The notes beneath the pieces were generated by a model. The model ran no database searches. It was not told the DNA's origin and saw only the letters and a list, made by a program, of their open reading frames with translations. Both the position numbers and the translations under genes were made by a program. A DNA stretch of 64,000 bases from the NCBI GenBank assembly GCA_004299485.1, contig SCQP01000001.1:248001-312000 (forward strand), read 5' to 3'. The DNA is from Acidobacteriota bacterium. Its GTDB lineage: Bacteria; Acidobacteriota; Terriglobia; Terriglobales; SCQP01. This document shows, piece by piece, positions 34,814 through 42,184 of the stretch; within the stretch, counting starts at the first letter, position 1; every line of letters starts with the position of its first letter.

Positions 34814-35875
34814 ATGGCGACGTCAGGGAGCATCGTCATTGCCGGGGGCGGGACGGGCGGGCACTTGATGCCGGGGCTGGCGGTAGCGAGAGCCCTCCGG
34901 GAGGCGGGCGCGGAAGAGATCACGTTTGTAGGTACGGCGCGCGGGTTGGAGGCGCGGCTTGTGCCGGCGGCGGGATTTGCGCTGCGGCTGATCCGCATTG
35001 GCGGGCTGAAGTCGGGCGGGCGGCGGCGGCAGTTGGAGACGCTGGTGCAGCTTCCCGCGGCGGTCGCACAGAGCGCGCGGATTCTGCGGCAGGCGCGGGC
35101 GCGGGTGGTGCTGGGCATTGGCGGGTATGCGTCAGGGCCGGTGCTGGCGGCGGCGTGGCTGCTGCGGGTTCCGATTGTGTTGCTGGAGGTCAACGCCAAG
35201 ACGGGGCTGGCCAACCGCTGGGCGGCGCGCTGGGCGCGGGCGTCGGCGGTGAATTTTCCCGAGACCGCACGGGATTTTGCACATGCCGAGGTTACCGGGA
35301 TTCCGGTGCGGCCTGAGTTTTTCGCTCCCTGGCCTCTGGCTCCTGACCCCTCGCCCCTGGTCCTCGTCTTCGGCGGCAGCCAGGGGGCGCACGCGCTGAA
35401 CGAGGCCGTTGCTGCGATGGCGGCCGGGGTGGATTTCCGCATCCTGCACCAGACCGGGCCGCGCGATTGGGAGGCGGTTGCCGCGCGGTACGCGGGCCTG
35501 GGCGAGCGGGTGCGGGCGGTGGCATTCATCGACCAGATGGCGGAGGCGATGGCGGAGGCGGCGGTGGTGGTGTGCCGGTCGGGGGCGAGCACGCTGGGGG
35601 AGATTGCAGCGGCGCGCAAGCCGGCGATTCTGGTGCCGCTGCCCAACTCGACCGACCAGCACCAGTTGCGCAACGCCCAGGCGTTTGCCGCCGCGGGCGC
35701 GGCAGTACTGCTGGAGCAGGCGCAACTGACGCCGGAGCGGCTCGCCGAGACGCTGCGGGCGTTGCTGGCCGATGCCCCGCGACGGGCGGCGATGGCGGAG
35801 GCGCTGGGTGGGTTCGCGCACGCGGGGGCGGCCGAGGCGATTGCGCGGCTGGTGCTGCGGCAGCGGCGCTGGTAG
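34814..35875 (+). CDS. murG: Lipid II synthase MurG (GlcNAc transferase)
   Basis: A 353-residue glycosyltransferase adding GlcNAc to lipid I at the inner face of the membrane. The N-terminal GGGTGGHLMPGLAVARALRE and GIGGYASGPVLAAAWLL motifs and the C-terminal VFGGSQGAHALNEAV, VVCRSGASTLGEIAAARKPAILVPLPNSTDQHQLRNA block are diagnostic. The inter-domain loop around residues 172-185 (APWPLAPDPSPL) is coded by heptad repeats. It is the last gene of the cluster here; murC is missing downstream, where a tandem duplication carrying the murG 3' end is found. Confidence 0.95.
   Translation: MATSGSIVIAGGGTGGHLMPGLAVARALREAGAEEITFVGTARGLEARLVPAAGFALRLIRIGGLKSGGRRRQLETLVQLPAAVAQSARILRQARARVVLGIGGYASGPVLAAAWLLRVPIVLLEVNAKTGLANRWAARWARASAVNFPETARDFAHAEVTGIPVRPEFFAPWPLAPDPSPLVLVFGGSQGAHALNEAVAAMAAGVDFRILHQTGPRDWEAVAARYAGLGERVRAVAFIDQMAEAMAEAAVVVCRSGASTLGEIAAARKPAILVPLPNSTDQHQLRNAQAFAAAGAAVLLEQAQLTPERLAETLRALLADAPRRAAMAEALGGFAHAGAAEAIARLVLRQRRW
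35325..35366. repeat. Heptad array inside murG
   Basis: CTCCCTG, GCCTCTG, GCTCCTG, ACCCCTC, GCCCCTG and GTCCTCG are six consecutive 7-mers of the CCCCTGG family, translated as the loop between the two MurG domains. Confidence 0.7.
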
Positions 35876-36376
35876 GCGAGACCAGACTCACACGCTGTTC
35901 CTTTTTTTTCCGCTAAGTGTCTCACTTTGCAGTGCAAAGCTGCGTGTTTACTGGGAATCCTGAATGTTTCGGGTGGCACACGTGGAACAGCAAATGGAAC
36001 AGCAGGTCTATCGGTCGATCGGTCTATCGGTCTGTCGGCCGGCACGGGGATAGGAGCGGGATAGCGTCTGAGCGCAGTTCAGGTGTTCTGTCGACGGTGC
36101 GCGCCCACGGAAGCCATTGCTCGGCTAGTGCTGCAGCGGAGCTGGGCGTAGGTTGAATCTGTCTCACGCCCTGTTCTTTTTTTGGTGCTAAGTGTCCCAC
36201 TTTGCAATACAAAGTTTTGTGTTTCCTTGGAGTTACGCGCGCGAAGGGTGAGACAGGCGAGACAGCAAATGGAACAGCGGGGCTATCGGTCAATCGGTCT
36301 GTCGGTCGGCAGGGGGATAGGGGCGGGATAGCGTCTTGACGCAGTTCAGGTGTTCTGTCGGCGGTGCGCACCCACG
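35834..36376. repeat. Tandem duplication including the murG 3' end
   Basis: Two diverged copies with a 276-bp period. Copy A (35834-36109) starts in the last 14 codons of murG (EAIARLVLRQRRW); copy B (36110-36376) starts with EAIARLVLQRSWA and a stop. Both then contain CTGTTC, a T-run, GCTAAGTGT, a CTTTG...CAAAG inverted repeat, an octamer array (CTATCGGT-type; 36008-36039 and 36283-36306), GATAG/CGGGATAGCGTC and CAGTTCAGGTGTTCTGTCG. Neither copy has a convincing gene. Confidence 0.75.
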
Positions 36377-36498
36377 GTGTCCGGCGGGTTGCCCGGCGCA
36401 GCGCCGCGGCGTGGCATGGGCGGCGACGCTGCTAGGATGGCTACGAATGGTTAGAAGCGGAAAAGAGCTGGGTGGTTGGCCGGAGGTGGTGATTTTAA

Positions 36499-36608
36499 GG
36501 CAAAACCAGACTTGGTGTGGCGGGCGCAGTCGGGGAGCGTGCAGCCTCTCCTGATGTCGAGGCCGCACACGACCCGGGCCCGCAGGCTAACGCTGGTCTG
36601 GTTTTGCC
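36499..36608. repeat. 110-bp element with 13-bp terminal inverted repeats
   Basis: GGCAAAACCAGAC at 36499-36511 and its exact complement at 36596-36608 bound an 84-bp centre without a gene. It ends one base before the stop codon of the vapB remnant. It could be a small non-autonomous transposon relic or a large hairpin. The bases from 36377 to 36498 show nothing I can identify. Confidence 0.5.
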
Positions 36609-36852
36609 CTAGGGCCGCCCCATGCGGTCGAGCAGGTCGGCGGAGCAGCCCAGGTTCACGCCGGGCAGGGTGCCGCCCGTGCAGCGGGAGACAAACAGTT
36701 CTGCCGGTCGGCGCCAGGGGGACGTGTGCGCGCGAGGGTTTCCCGCACGGAGCCCGAGATTACCGCAGTGAGGGTGCGCCAGTTTCCACGTCCAGGCGTT
36801 TGGCCTGATCCAGCAGGGCGGCGTCGAGGCGGAGGGTGGTGCGGCGCTCCAC
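36609..36852 (-). pseudogene. Decayed VapB-type antitoxin gene
   Basis: Three minus-strand frames must be joined to rebuild a VapB-like antitoxin: VERRTTLRLDAALLDQAKRL (from GTG 36852), then TLTAVISGSVRETLAR in a second frame, then ELFVSRC...PGVNLGCSADLLDRMGRP in a third, ending at 36609. The last part matches the PGVdLddsaaLLdlm end of VapB proteins. At least two frameshifts make it a pseudogene. No PIN toxin remains downstream. A good promoter survives: TTGACA (complement of 36877-36882) 17 bp from TTTACA (complement of 36854-36859), abutting the GTG as in the intact toxin-antitoxin loci. Confidence 0.6.
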
Positions 36853-36906
36853 ATGTAAAAGCGTTTTTGCAATATGTGTCAAGACGGACAGCGAAAGGGG
36901 AACGCG

Positions 36907-38044
36907 TCAGTCCTCGGCGAGGGCAGCCTCGGACCGCGATAAGCGGAACTCCCGTCCCCTCTCGATTGCTGCTAGGGTTTCCTTCGCTTTGGCGAGCTGC
37001 GCCTGGGTGAGTTCTTTTCTCCCCAGGTAAGCAAGCCCGGATTCGATCTCACCGATGAATCCATCGAAATCGAAGCGGCTTATAAAGCTGCGGTCCTGGA
37101 GTGCCTCCCACAGTGTTGCACAGCCACCTCGCAGCTCAGATTTTCCGTCCTGGGCTCGCCTAACGACCCACATACAGGTATCGGCAATTTGCAGGCCGAA
37201 ACTTGACGCTGAATCGCGGACCTCCATTGGGCACGAGAACGCCCCGGAACGGGAGTAATCCGACAACATTGCGGTTGGGCTGGTATTTGCCTCGAACTTT
37301 GTCAGGAAATCGTAGGCCCTCGTGAATGAGGGCACGAATTGGTCTTGTTTCGTCGTGTACAAAACGACCGATCGTGTGGCCCGTGCGGTGGTGGAACTCG
37401 TGCAGATGCTGGAACAGCGAAGTGAACGCGACGAAATTGGGGGAGTCCCCTGCGCCGAATGGATCTAAAACCTTTTCAGGGTTTCTACTGGCCCAATTGA
37501 GCGACTCCGTGAGGATTTGGATGGTGCGCCTGTCGTATGGTGCCACCGGGGCACGAGCGGACAACTCAGCGAGAAGGCGCCCGAACCTGGAAGGATCCTG
37601 ACTCTGAAATAGTCCCCAGAACTCGACCAGATCTTTTTCATTGAGGAGCTGCACGAAGTGCATTACTGTGATTCGGCGTAGAAGATTGACGCCGTACACC
37701 TGTGGGGGGACGGCCGGATTGTTGCCTGAGTCGAAGGCCAGGTCAAACAACTTCGTGGCCGCCAACCAGGGTTTGAAGACCCGCACGAACGAGAACTGGA
37801 TCTTCTTTTCGCGAATAAAGCAGGCGATCCGACGACTGATCTTATCGATTCGGCCGAGCCCCAGCTCGTTGCCGTGGAGCTCCGTGGCGCCGACAGCAGC
37901 AAGCAGTTCTTTATGCACGGCGGCGTACTTAATGTCGAGGTCGGAGAAGGATATGAGCGTGCCGGTCCAGAAGGTATCGGACTGGGGGTCAAAGAGCTTA
38001 AGGCCGGTGTTGCCTGACTCGTCGACGTAAGCGTAACAGCGCAT
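36907..38044 (-). pseudogene. DUF3800 protein gene with one frameshift
   Basis: The N-terminal part (MRCYAYVDESGNTGLKLFD, from ATG 38044) has the DUF3800 signature YVDESGNTG and runs to GRFVHDE; the C-terminal part continues in another frame as QDQFVPSFTRAYDFL...SSFGLQIADTCMWVVRR, the family's last motif (LQIAD). Removing one A from GAAAC (complement of 37348-37350) would restore HDEQDQF and one protein of about 378 residues. DUF3800 resembles RNase H-like enzymes and is common near mobile DNA. It is either a real frameshift mutation, a sequencing error or, less likely, recoding. It begins 16 bp after the glmU stop. Confidence 0.7.
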
Positions 38045-38060
38045 CGGCGCGAATCCAGCG

Positions 38061-39467
38061 CTAATCGCGCTTTTGGCGGCGTTTGGAGGGCCAGCCGGGT
38101 TTGAGGGTTTGGCGGGCGCGGCCGAGGGCGAGGGTGTCGGCGGGGACGGGGTCGGTGATGACGCTGCCGGCGGCGATGTAGGAGCCGGGGCCGATTTCGA
38201 GCGGGGCGACCAGAGTGGCGTTGGAGCCGATGAAGGCGGCGTCGGCGATGGTGGTGGGGTGCTTGGCCGAGCCGTCGTAGTTGCAGGTGATGGTGCCGGC
38301 GCCGATGTTGACGCCGGCGCCGATGGTGGCGTCGCCGAGGTAGGCGAGGTGGTTGGCTTTGCTGGCGCGGCCGAGGCGGGATTTTTTGACTTCGACGAAG
38401 TTGCCGAGGTGGGCGGCTTCGCCGATGTGGGCGCCTTCGCGAAGGCGGGTAAAGGGGCCGAGCTGGGCGGCGGCGTCGATGCGGGATTTTTCCAGGACGC
38501 AGTGGGAGCGGATGAGGACGCCGTCGGCGACGGTGCAGTCTTCAAGTATCGAATACGACCGGATGCGGCAGTTCGCGCCGATGCGGGTCGAGCCCAGGAG
38601 CTGGACGCCGGATTCGAGGACCGTGTCCTGACCGACTTCGACATCGGGATCGATCACGACGGCGTCCGGGAACTGGATGGTCACGCCCGCGCGCATCAGG
38701 GCTTCGGCTTTGCGGCGACGGAAGTCGCGATCAAGCTGGGCGAGCTCGACGCGGTCGTTGACGCCGAGACACTCGCGATCATCGGCAAGGGCGACGGAAG
38801 TTACCAGCGAGCGGCCGGCGGCGAGGAGGGCGATGGTGTCGGTGAGGTAGTACTCGCCGTGAGGGTTGTTGGTGCGCAGCCGGGCGAGGGCGGCGGCGAG
38901 GGGCGCGGTCGCGAAGCAGTAAAAGCCGGCGTTGAGCTCGCGGATTTTGCGCTGGACGGGAGTGGCGACGCCATCCTCGACGATGCCGACGACACGCTCG
39001 GGGTGGTTGGCGTTGCGGAGAATGCGGCCGTAAGCGCGGGGTTCGCGCGGTTCCGCGGTAGCGAGAACACAGGCAGGGTGGGGCTTAGCAGCGGCGGCGG
39101 CGGCGAGTGAGGTGATGGTGGCGGAGGAGAGCAGGGGCATGTCGCCGTGGACGACGAGGAGGTGGTCGTAGTTCTGCCACCAGGATTGGGCGGCGAGGAC
39201 GGCGTGGCCGGTGCCAAGCTGGGGTTCCTGCAGGATGATTTGCAGGCCGCCGGATTCAAGTTCGGCGAGCGCAGCGCGGATCTGGTCGAGGCCGTAGCCA
39301 GCGACCACGGCGATGTCGCCGAGGGCGATGCCGGCGCCGCGCACCGCGGCCAGGACGTGAGCCAGAAGGCTGCGGCCGCCAGCCTGATGCAGCACCTTCG
39401 GCAGCGCCGATTTCATGCGGGTGCCGCGGCCGGCGGCGAGCACGAGGGCGGCGAGCGGCTTCGGCAC
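38061..39467 (-). CDS. glmU: Bifunctional UDP-GlcNAc pyrophosphorylase/GlcN-1-P acetyltransferase GlmU
   Basis: A 468-residue enzyme making UDP-GlcNAc, the precursor for peptidoglycan and LPS. GTG 39467 is chosen because it gives VPKPLAALVLAAGRGTRMKSALPKVLH, the normal start with the nucleotidyltransferase motif LAAGxGTRMxSxxPK; the longer upstream frame overlaps the TPR gene. QLGTGHAV and VHGDMPLLS are present. The C-terminal half is a left-handed beta helix with hexapeptide repeats (GANCRIRSYSILEDC, HLGNFVEVKKS, NIGAGTITCNYDG) that carries the acetyltransferase site. The start lies 1 bp after the TPR gene stop. Confidence 0.95.
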   Translation of the reverse strand: MPKPLAALVLAAGRGTRMKSALPKVLHQAGGRSLLAHVLAAVRGAGIALGDIAVVAGYGLDQIRAALAELESGGLQIILQEPQLGTGHAVLAAQSWWQNYDHLLVVHGDMPLLSSATITSLAAAAAAKPHPACVLATAEPREPRAYGRILRNANHPERVVGIVEDGVATPVQRKIRELNAGFYCFATAPLAAALARLRTNNPHGEYYLTDTIALLAAGRSLVTSVALADDRECLGVNDRVELAQLDRDFRRRKAEALMRAGVTIQFPDAVVIDPDVEVGQDTVLESGVQLLGSTRIGANCRIRSYSILEDCTVADGVLIRSHCVLEKSRIDAAAQLGPFTRLREGAHIGEAAHLGNFVEVKKSRLGRASKANHLAYLGDATIGAGVNIGAGTITCNYDGSAKHPTTIADAAFIGSNATLVAPLEIGPGSYIAAGSVITDPVPADTLALGRARQTLKPGWPSKRRQKRD

Positions 39468-39468
39468 T

Positions 39469-39993
39469 TTAGGCTTTGGGCTCCGGGTAGAGGATTTCGG
39501 TGAAGCGGGGGTCTTCCATGAGGGCGTCGAAGTCGTGGTCCTGCTGGGCGAGCACGCGGCAGAAGCCATCGCCCTGAATGGCCTCCTGCAGATGCACCAA
39601 GGCAGCTTCGCTGTCGTGGGTCTGGGCGTGCAGACAGGCGAGCGCGTAGGAGACATCGGGACCTTTGAAGCCGCGCTGGAGCGCCTTGGTGAGCAGGTCT
39701 TCGGCGTCCTGGTACTGGGCGGAGTTCAGCTTGACGATGGCAGCCTGGTAAAGATCCTGGCCGGATTGGGGCTTGCCATCAGCCGCGGCGAGGCGGTTGT
39801 TGCAGGTGTGGAGATGAACCTGAGCGCGCTCGGCAAGCTCGCGGTAGGGACCTTCACAGACCTTTTCGAGATGGGGCTTGGCTTTATCGAATTTCTGCTG
39901 GCCGTAGAATTTCATGCCGGCAGCGTATTGTTCCAGAATGGCCTGGTACTTGGGATCCACTGCGCTAGAAGAACGGGCAACTCCAGTACTCAT
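39469..39993 (-). CDS. Small TPR protein
   Basis: A 174-residue soluble protein without a signal peptide. It has TPR-like helices: ILEQYAAGMKFYGQQKFDKA, LYQAAIVKLNSAQYQDAEDL and VSYALACLHAQTHDSEAAL, and ends DFDALMEDPRFTEILYPEPKA, a motif common at the end of bacterial TPR proteins. It directly precedes glmU (1-bp gap), so it is co-transcribed, but no link to UDP-GlcNAc synthesis is known. Likely a protein-interaction scaffold. Confidence 0.75.
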   Translation of the reverse strand: MSTGVARSSSAVDPKYQAILEQYAAGMKFYGQQKFDKAKPHLEKVCEGPYRELAERAQVHLHTCNNRLAAADGKPQSGQDLYQAAIVKLNSAQYQDAEDLLTKALQRGFKGPDVSYALACLHAQTHDSEAALVHLQEAIQGDGFCRVLAQQDHDFDALMEDPRFTEILYPEPKA

Positions 39994-40017
39994 GTTCAGT
40001 ATTAGAGGATGGAAAAG

Positions 40018-40256
40018 GCTCGGAGGTCAAGGCGGCACCCAGGGGCGGAGTGGGCGGAGGCGGCACGGCGGGGCTATCATGACGGGAATAGTGGCTAGTG
40101 GCTAGGGGTTAGTGGCTAGCCGGGCTCGGAGGTCAAGGCGGCACCCGAAGGCGGGGTAGGCCCAAGGGGCACGGCGGATCTATGATGGCCGGGAATAGTG
40201 GCTAGTGGCTAGGGGTTAGTGGCTAGCCGGGCTCGGAGGATGAACGGGGGCGGGGC
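40018..40256. repeat. Tandem 107-bp repeats with TAGTGGC heptads
   Basis: GCTCGGAGGTCAAGGCGGCA begins at 40018 and 40124 and partially at 40231, giving a 106-107 bp period. Each unit ends in TAGTGGC heptads (40089-40120; 40196-40228). The whole 263-bp gap between the TPR gene and the four-helix-bundle gene is this array. Confidence 0.8.
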
Positions 40257-40640
40257 GTGGTGAAATCTTACGAGGATTTGATTGTTTGGCAGAAGGCGAT
40301 GGCACTCGTCACCGAGGTGTATAAGGCGACCGGGAGGTTCCCGGCGGCGGAGATGTACGGATTGACTAGTCAGATCCGGCGGGCGGCGGTTTCGGTGCCA
40401 TCCAATATCGCCGAGGGGCAGGGGCGGGAGGGGAGTAAGGAGTTCCGCCATTTTCTGGCCATCGCCAAGGGGTCCTTGCAGGAGTTGCGGACGCAGATTC
40501 GGATTGCACAGAACCTGGGGTTCCTGAAGGCGGAGGAGATGGGGAGCATGCTTGAGCATTCGGATGAGGTCGCGCGGATGCCCAGCGGGCTGTTAACATC
40601 CCTGAAGGAGAGGAGCCGGCTGCTAGCCACTAACCACTAG
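40257..40640 (+). CDS. Four-helix-bundle protein (23S rRNA IVP/bAvd-like)
   Basis: A 127-residue protein starting at GTG (VVKSYEDLIVWQKAMALVTEVYKAT). The pattern YEDLIVWQKAM, LTSQIRRAAVSVPSNIAEGQGR and EFRHFLAIAKGSLQELRTQI is characteristic of the small four-helix-bundle family found in 23S rRNA intervening sequences and related to the bAvd accessory protein of retroelements. No reverse transcriptase or rRNA is nearby. The last residues (LLATNH) are coded by heptad repeats. TAGTGGC heptads lie before it in direct and after it in inverted orientation. Confidence 0.85.
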   Translation: MVKSYEDLIVWQKAMALVTEVYKATGRFPAAEMYGLTSQIRRAAVSVPSNIAEGQGREGSKEFRHFLAIAKGSLQELRTQIRIAQNLGFLKAEEMGSMLEHSDEVARMPSGLLTSLKERSRLLATNH

Positions 40641-40646
40641 CCACTG
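40622..40646. repeat. Inverted TAGTGGC heptads after the four-helix-bundle gene
   Basis: GCTAGCCACTAACCACTAGC and following bases are the complement of the TAGTGGC arrays at 40089 and 40196. They hold the stop codon of the gene and end 6 bp before the PaaK-like start. Confidence 0.75.
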
Positions 40647-40652
40647 TTCTTT

Positions 40653-42068
40653 ATGCTGGACCAAGTCCCAACTTTATTGGAAAAGCTGTTCTTGGGGCCG
40701 AGTGTGCCGCGGCGGGCGGCGCTGGCGCAGCATGCACCCCGGAAGTGGATCGAGCGGGTGCAGTTGGCGGAGTTTCAGTCAACGCTGGAGCGCGTCAACA
40801 CGCACAGCAAGTTTTACCGGGAGCGGTTTGCCGAGCGCGGGATCAATGTCCGGAACGTCAAGCGGCCGGAAGATTTGGGGGATTTCTATACCACGTCGCA
40901 GAACTTGCGGGAGCGGGACACGCTGGAGTTCGTCTGCTGCCCCCCGCAGGCGGGGTTTGAGACCACCGGCACGACGGCGAAAAACAAGCGGCTGTATTTT
41001 TCCAACGAAGAAGTCCATGACATTGGGTTTGAGGGCGCCGTGGGGTTGTGGAACTTAGGACTGCGGCCGGAAGATCGCGTGGTGGACGCGTTTGACTATG
41101 CCTTCTGGAATGCCGGCATCAGCCTGATGCACTCGCTCAACGCGATGGGCTGCTTCCACATGATTGCCTCGAAGCTGGAACCGGCGGAGTTTTACCGGCG
41201 GGTGCGGGATTACGAGTTCAACGTGATGGTGGTCGATACGGCCTGGCTGGTGAGCCTGACGGAGATCGCCGAGCGGCAGGGGACGTGGCCGGTAAAGTTC
41301 ATCCTTTCCGGCAGCGAGGCGATGAGCGACCGGACGCGTAAGTGGATTGAGGGCGTGTGGAACACGAAAGTTTACCAGGCGTATGGACAGACGGAGTCGC
41401 TGGGGGCGAGCGGGATTGAATGCCCGGCGCAAAAGGGTTATCACCTGAACGAGGCCAACTTCATTTTTGAAATTCTGAACCCGAACGAAGAGGGATTCGG
41501 CGAGCTGGTGTTCAGCACGATTACGCGCAAGGTGATGCCACTGATCCGCTACCGGTCAAACGACATTACGCGGTTTCTGGACGAGCCGTGCGGGTGCGTG
41601 CTGCAGAAGTTGCGGCGGATTGACGCCATTCAGGGGAGGGGAGATGAGATCATTTCCTGCGGCATGGGGATGATCAGCCCGTGGATATTCGAGAAGCTGC
41701 TGGCGGCGGATGCGCGGATTACCGACGACTGGCAGGTGGCGGTAACACAGCCGGAGAGCCGGGACATTATTGAGATCCGGTTGGAGGTGCGGGACGGGGC
41801 GGGCGGGAGCTCGCGCGAGCTGGCCAGCCGGGAAGCGGCGCTGCGGCAGCGGTTCGCCGAGATATTCCCTTACTACCAGAAGAACCTGCAGATGGGGATG
41901 TTCGACCTGAAGGTTCAGTGGTTGCCGCACGGGACACTACGCGGCGGTGGCGATGGCGGCCGGCGGAAGTTGCGCCGCGTAGTGGACGAACGGCTTGCGC
42001 CGTCTTTACGAGGGGCTTCGCCCCTGGCCCCCCGCTGGTCGGCCACCCCTACTAGCGGTGATCAGTGA
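40653..42068 (+). CDS. PaaK/CapK-like adenylate-forming enzyme 1
   Basis: A 471-residue protein of the phenylacetate-CoA ligase-like family, which activates acids as acyl-AMP and passes them to CoA or a carrier protein. The N-terminal part has HSKFYRERFAERGINV; GFETTGTTAKNKRLYFS is the ATP-binding P-loop region; YQAYGQTESLGASG and LIRYRSNDITRF are the later A-motifs. The C-terminal lid is present (NLQMGMFDLKVQWLP, RKLRRVVDERLAP). The last 20 or so residues are coded by a dispersed repeat. It is the first gene of the ketosynthase cluster; homologue 2 ends the core of it. The acid substrate (aryl or fatty) is unknown. Confidence 0.82.
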   Translation: MLDQVPTLLEKLFLGPSVPRRAALAQHAPRKWIERVQLAEFQSTLERVNTHSKFYRERFAERGINVRNVKRPEDLGDFYTTSQNLRERDTLEFVCCPPQAGFETTGTTAKNKRLYFSNEEVHDIGFEGAVGLWNLGLRPEDRVVDAFDYAFWNAGISLMHSLNAMGCFHMIASKLEPAEFYRRVRDYEFNVMVVDTAWLVSLTEIAERQGTWPVKFILSGSEAMSDRTRKWIEGVWNTKVYQAYGQTESLGASGIECPAQKGYHLNEANFIFEILNPNEEGFGELVFSTITRKVMPLIRYRSNDITRFLDEPCGCVLQKLRRIDAIQGRGDEIISCGMGMISPWIFEKLLAADARITDDWQVAVTQPESRDIIEIRLEVRDGAGGSSRELASREAALRQRFAEIFPYYQKNLQMGMFDLKVQWLPHGTLRGGGDGGRRKLRRVVDERLAPSLRGASPLAPRWSATPTSGDQ

Positions 42069-42075
42069 GCGTTCC
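42008..42075. repeat. Dispersed GGGGCTTCGCCC / GGTCGGCC element, copy 3
   Basis: GAGGGGCTTCGCCCCTGG and GCTGGTCGGCCACCCC lie inside the 3' end of the PaaK-like gene and supply its last codons and the stop region; GTGAGCGTTCCGACC follows. Related to 5345 and 14565. Confidence 0.55.
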
Positions 42076-42153
42076 GACCATTGGGCCTAAGTTAAAGACC
42101 TTTAATCCTTATTTAACGTCCGATTAATTGGGATTTGCCCAAAATCGAGGCGT

Positions 42154-42168
42154 GCGGGCAATGCCCGC
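42154..42168 (+). promoter_or_regulatory. Leader hairpin before the inositol synthase gene
   Basis: GCGGGCA-A-TGCCCGC forms a perfect 7-bp stem with a 1-base centre just upstream of the GGGAGGG ribosome site. A second, weaker inverted repeat TTGGG/CCCAA lies before it. Possible translational control of MIPS; the AT-rich bases 42085-42140 may hold the promoter but no clear -35/-10 pair is visible. Confidence 0.4.
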
Positions 42169-42184
42169 CGGGAGGGAACAAAGC

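Noticed and set aside
33703-36045. 780-residue antisense frame over ftsW and murG
   Set aside because: Runs through two essential genes and the repeat; no domain recognised.
38061-39656. GlmU starting at 39656
   Set aside because: That start overlaps the TPR gene by about 190 bp and adds residues unlike any GlmU; the GTG at 39467 gives the normal N-terminus.
40018-40256. Possible CRISPR array
   Set aside because: The units are tandem copies with a 107-bp period and heptads; there are no unique spacers of constant length and no cas genes.
40257-40640. Diversity-generating retroelement around the bAvd-like protein
   Set aside because: No reverse transcriptase, template repeat or variable repeat was seen nearby.
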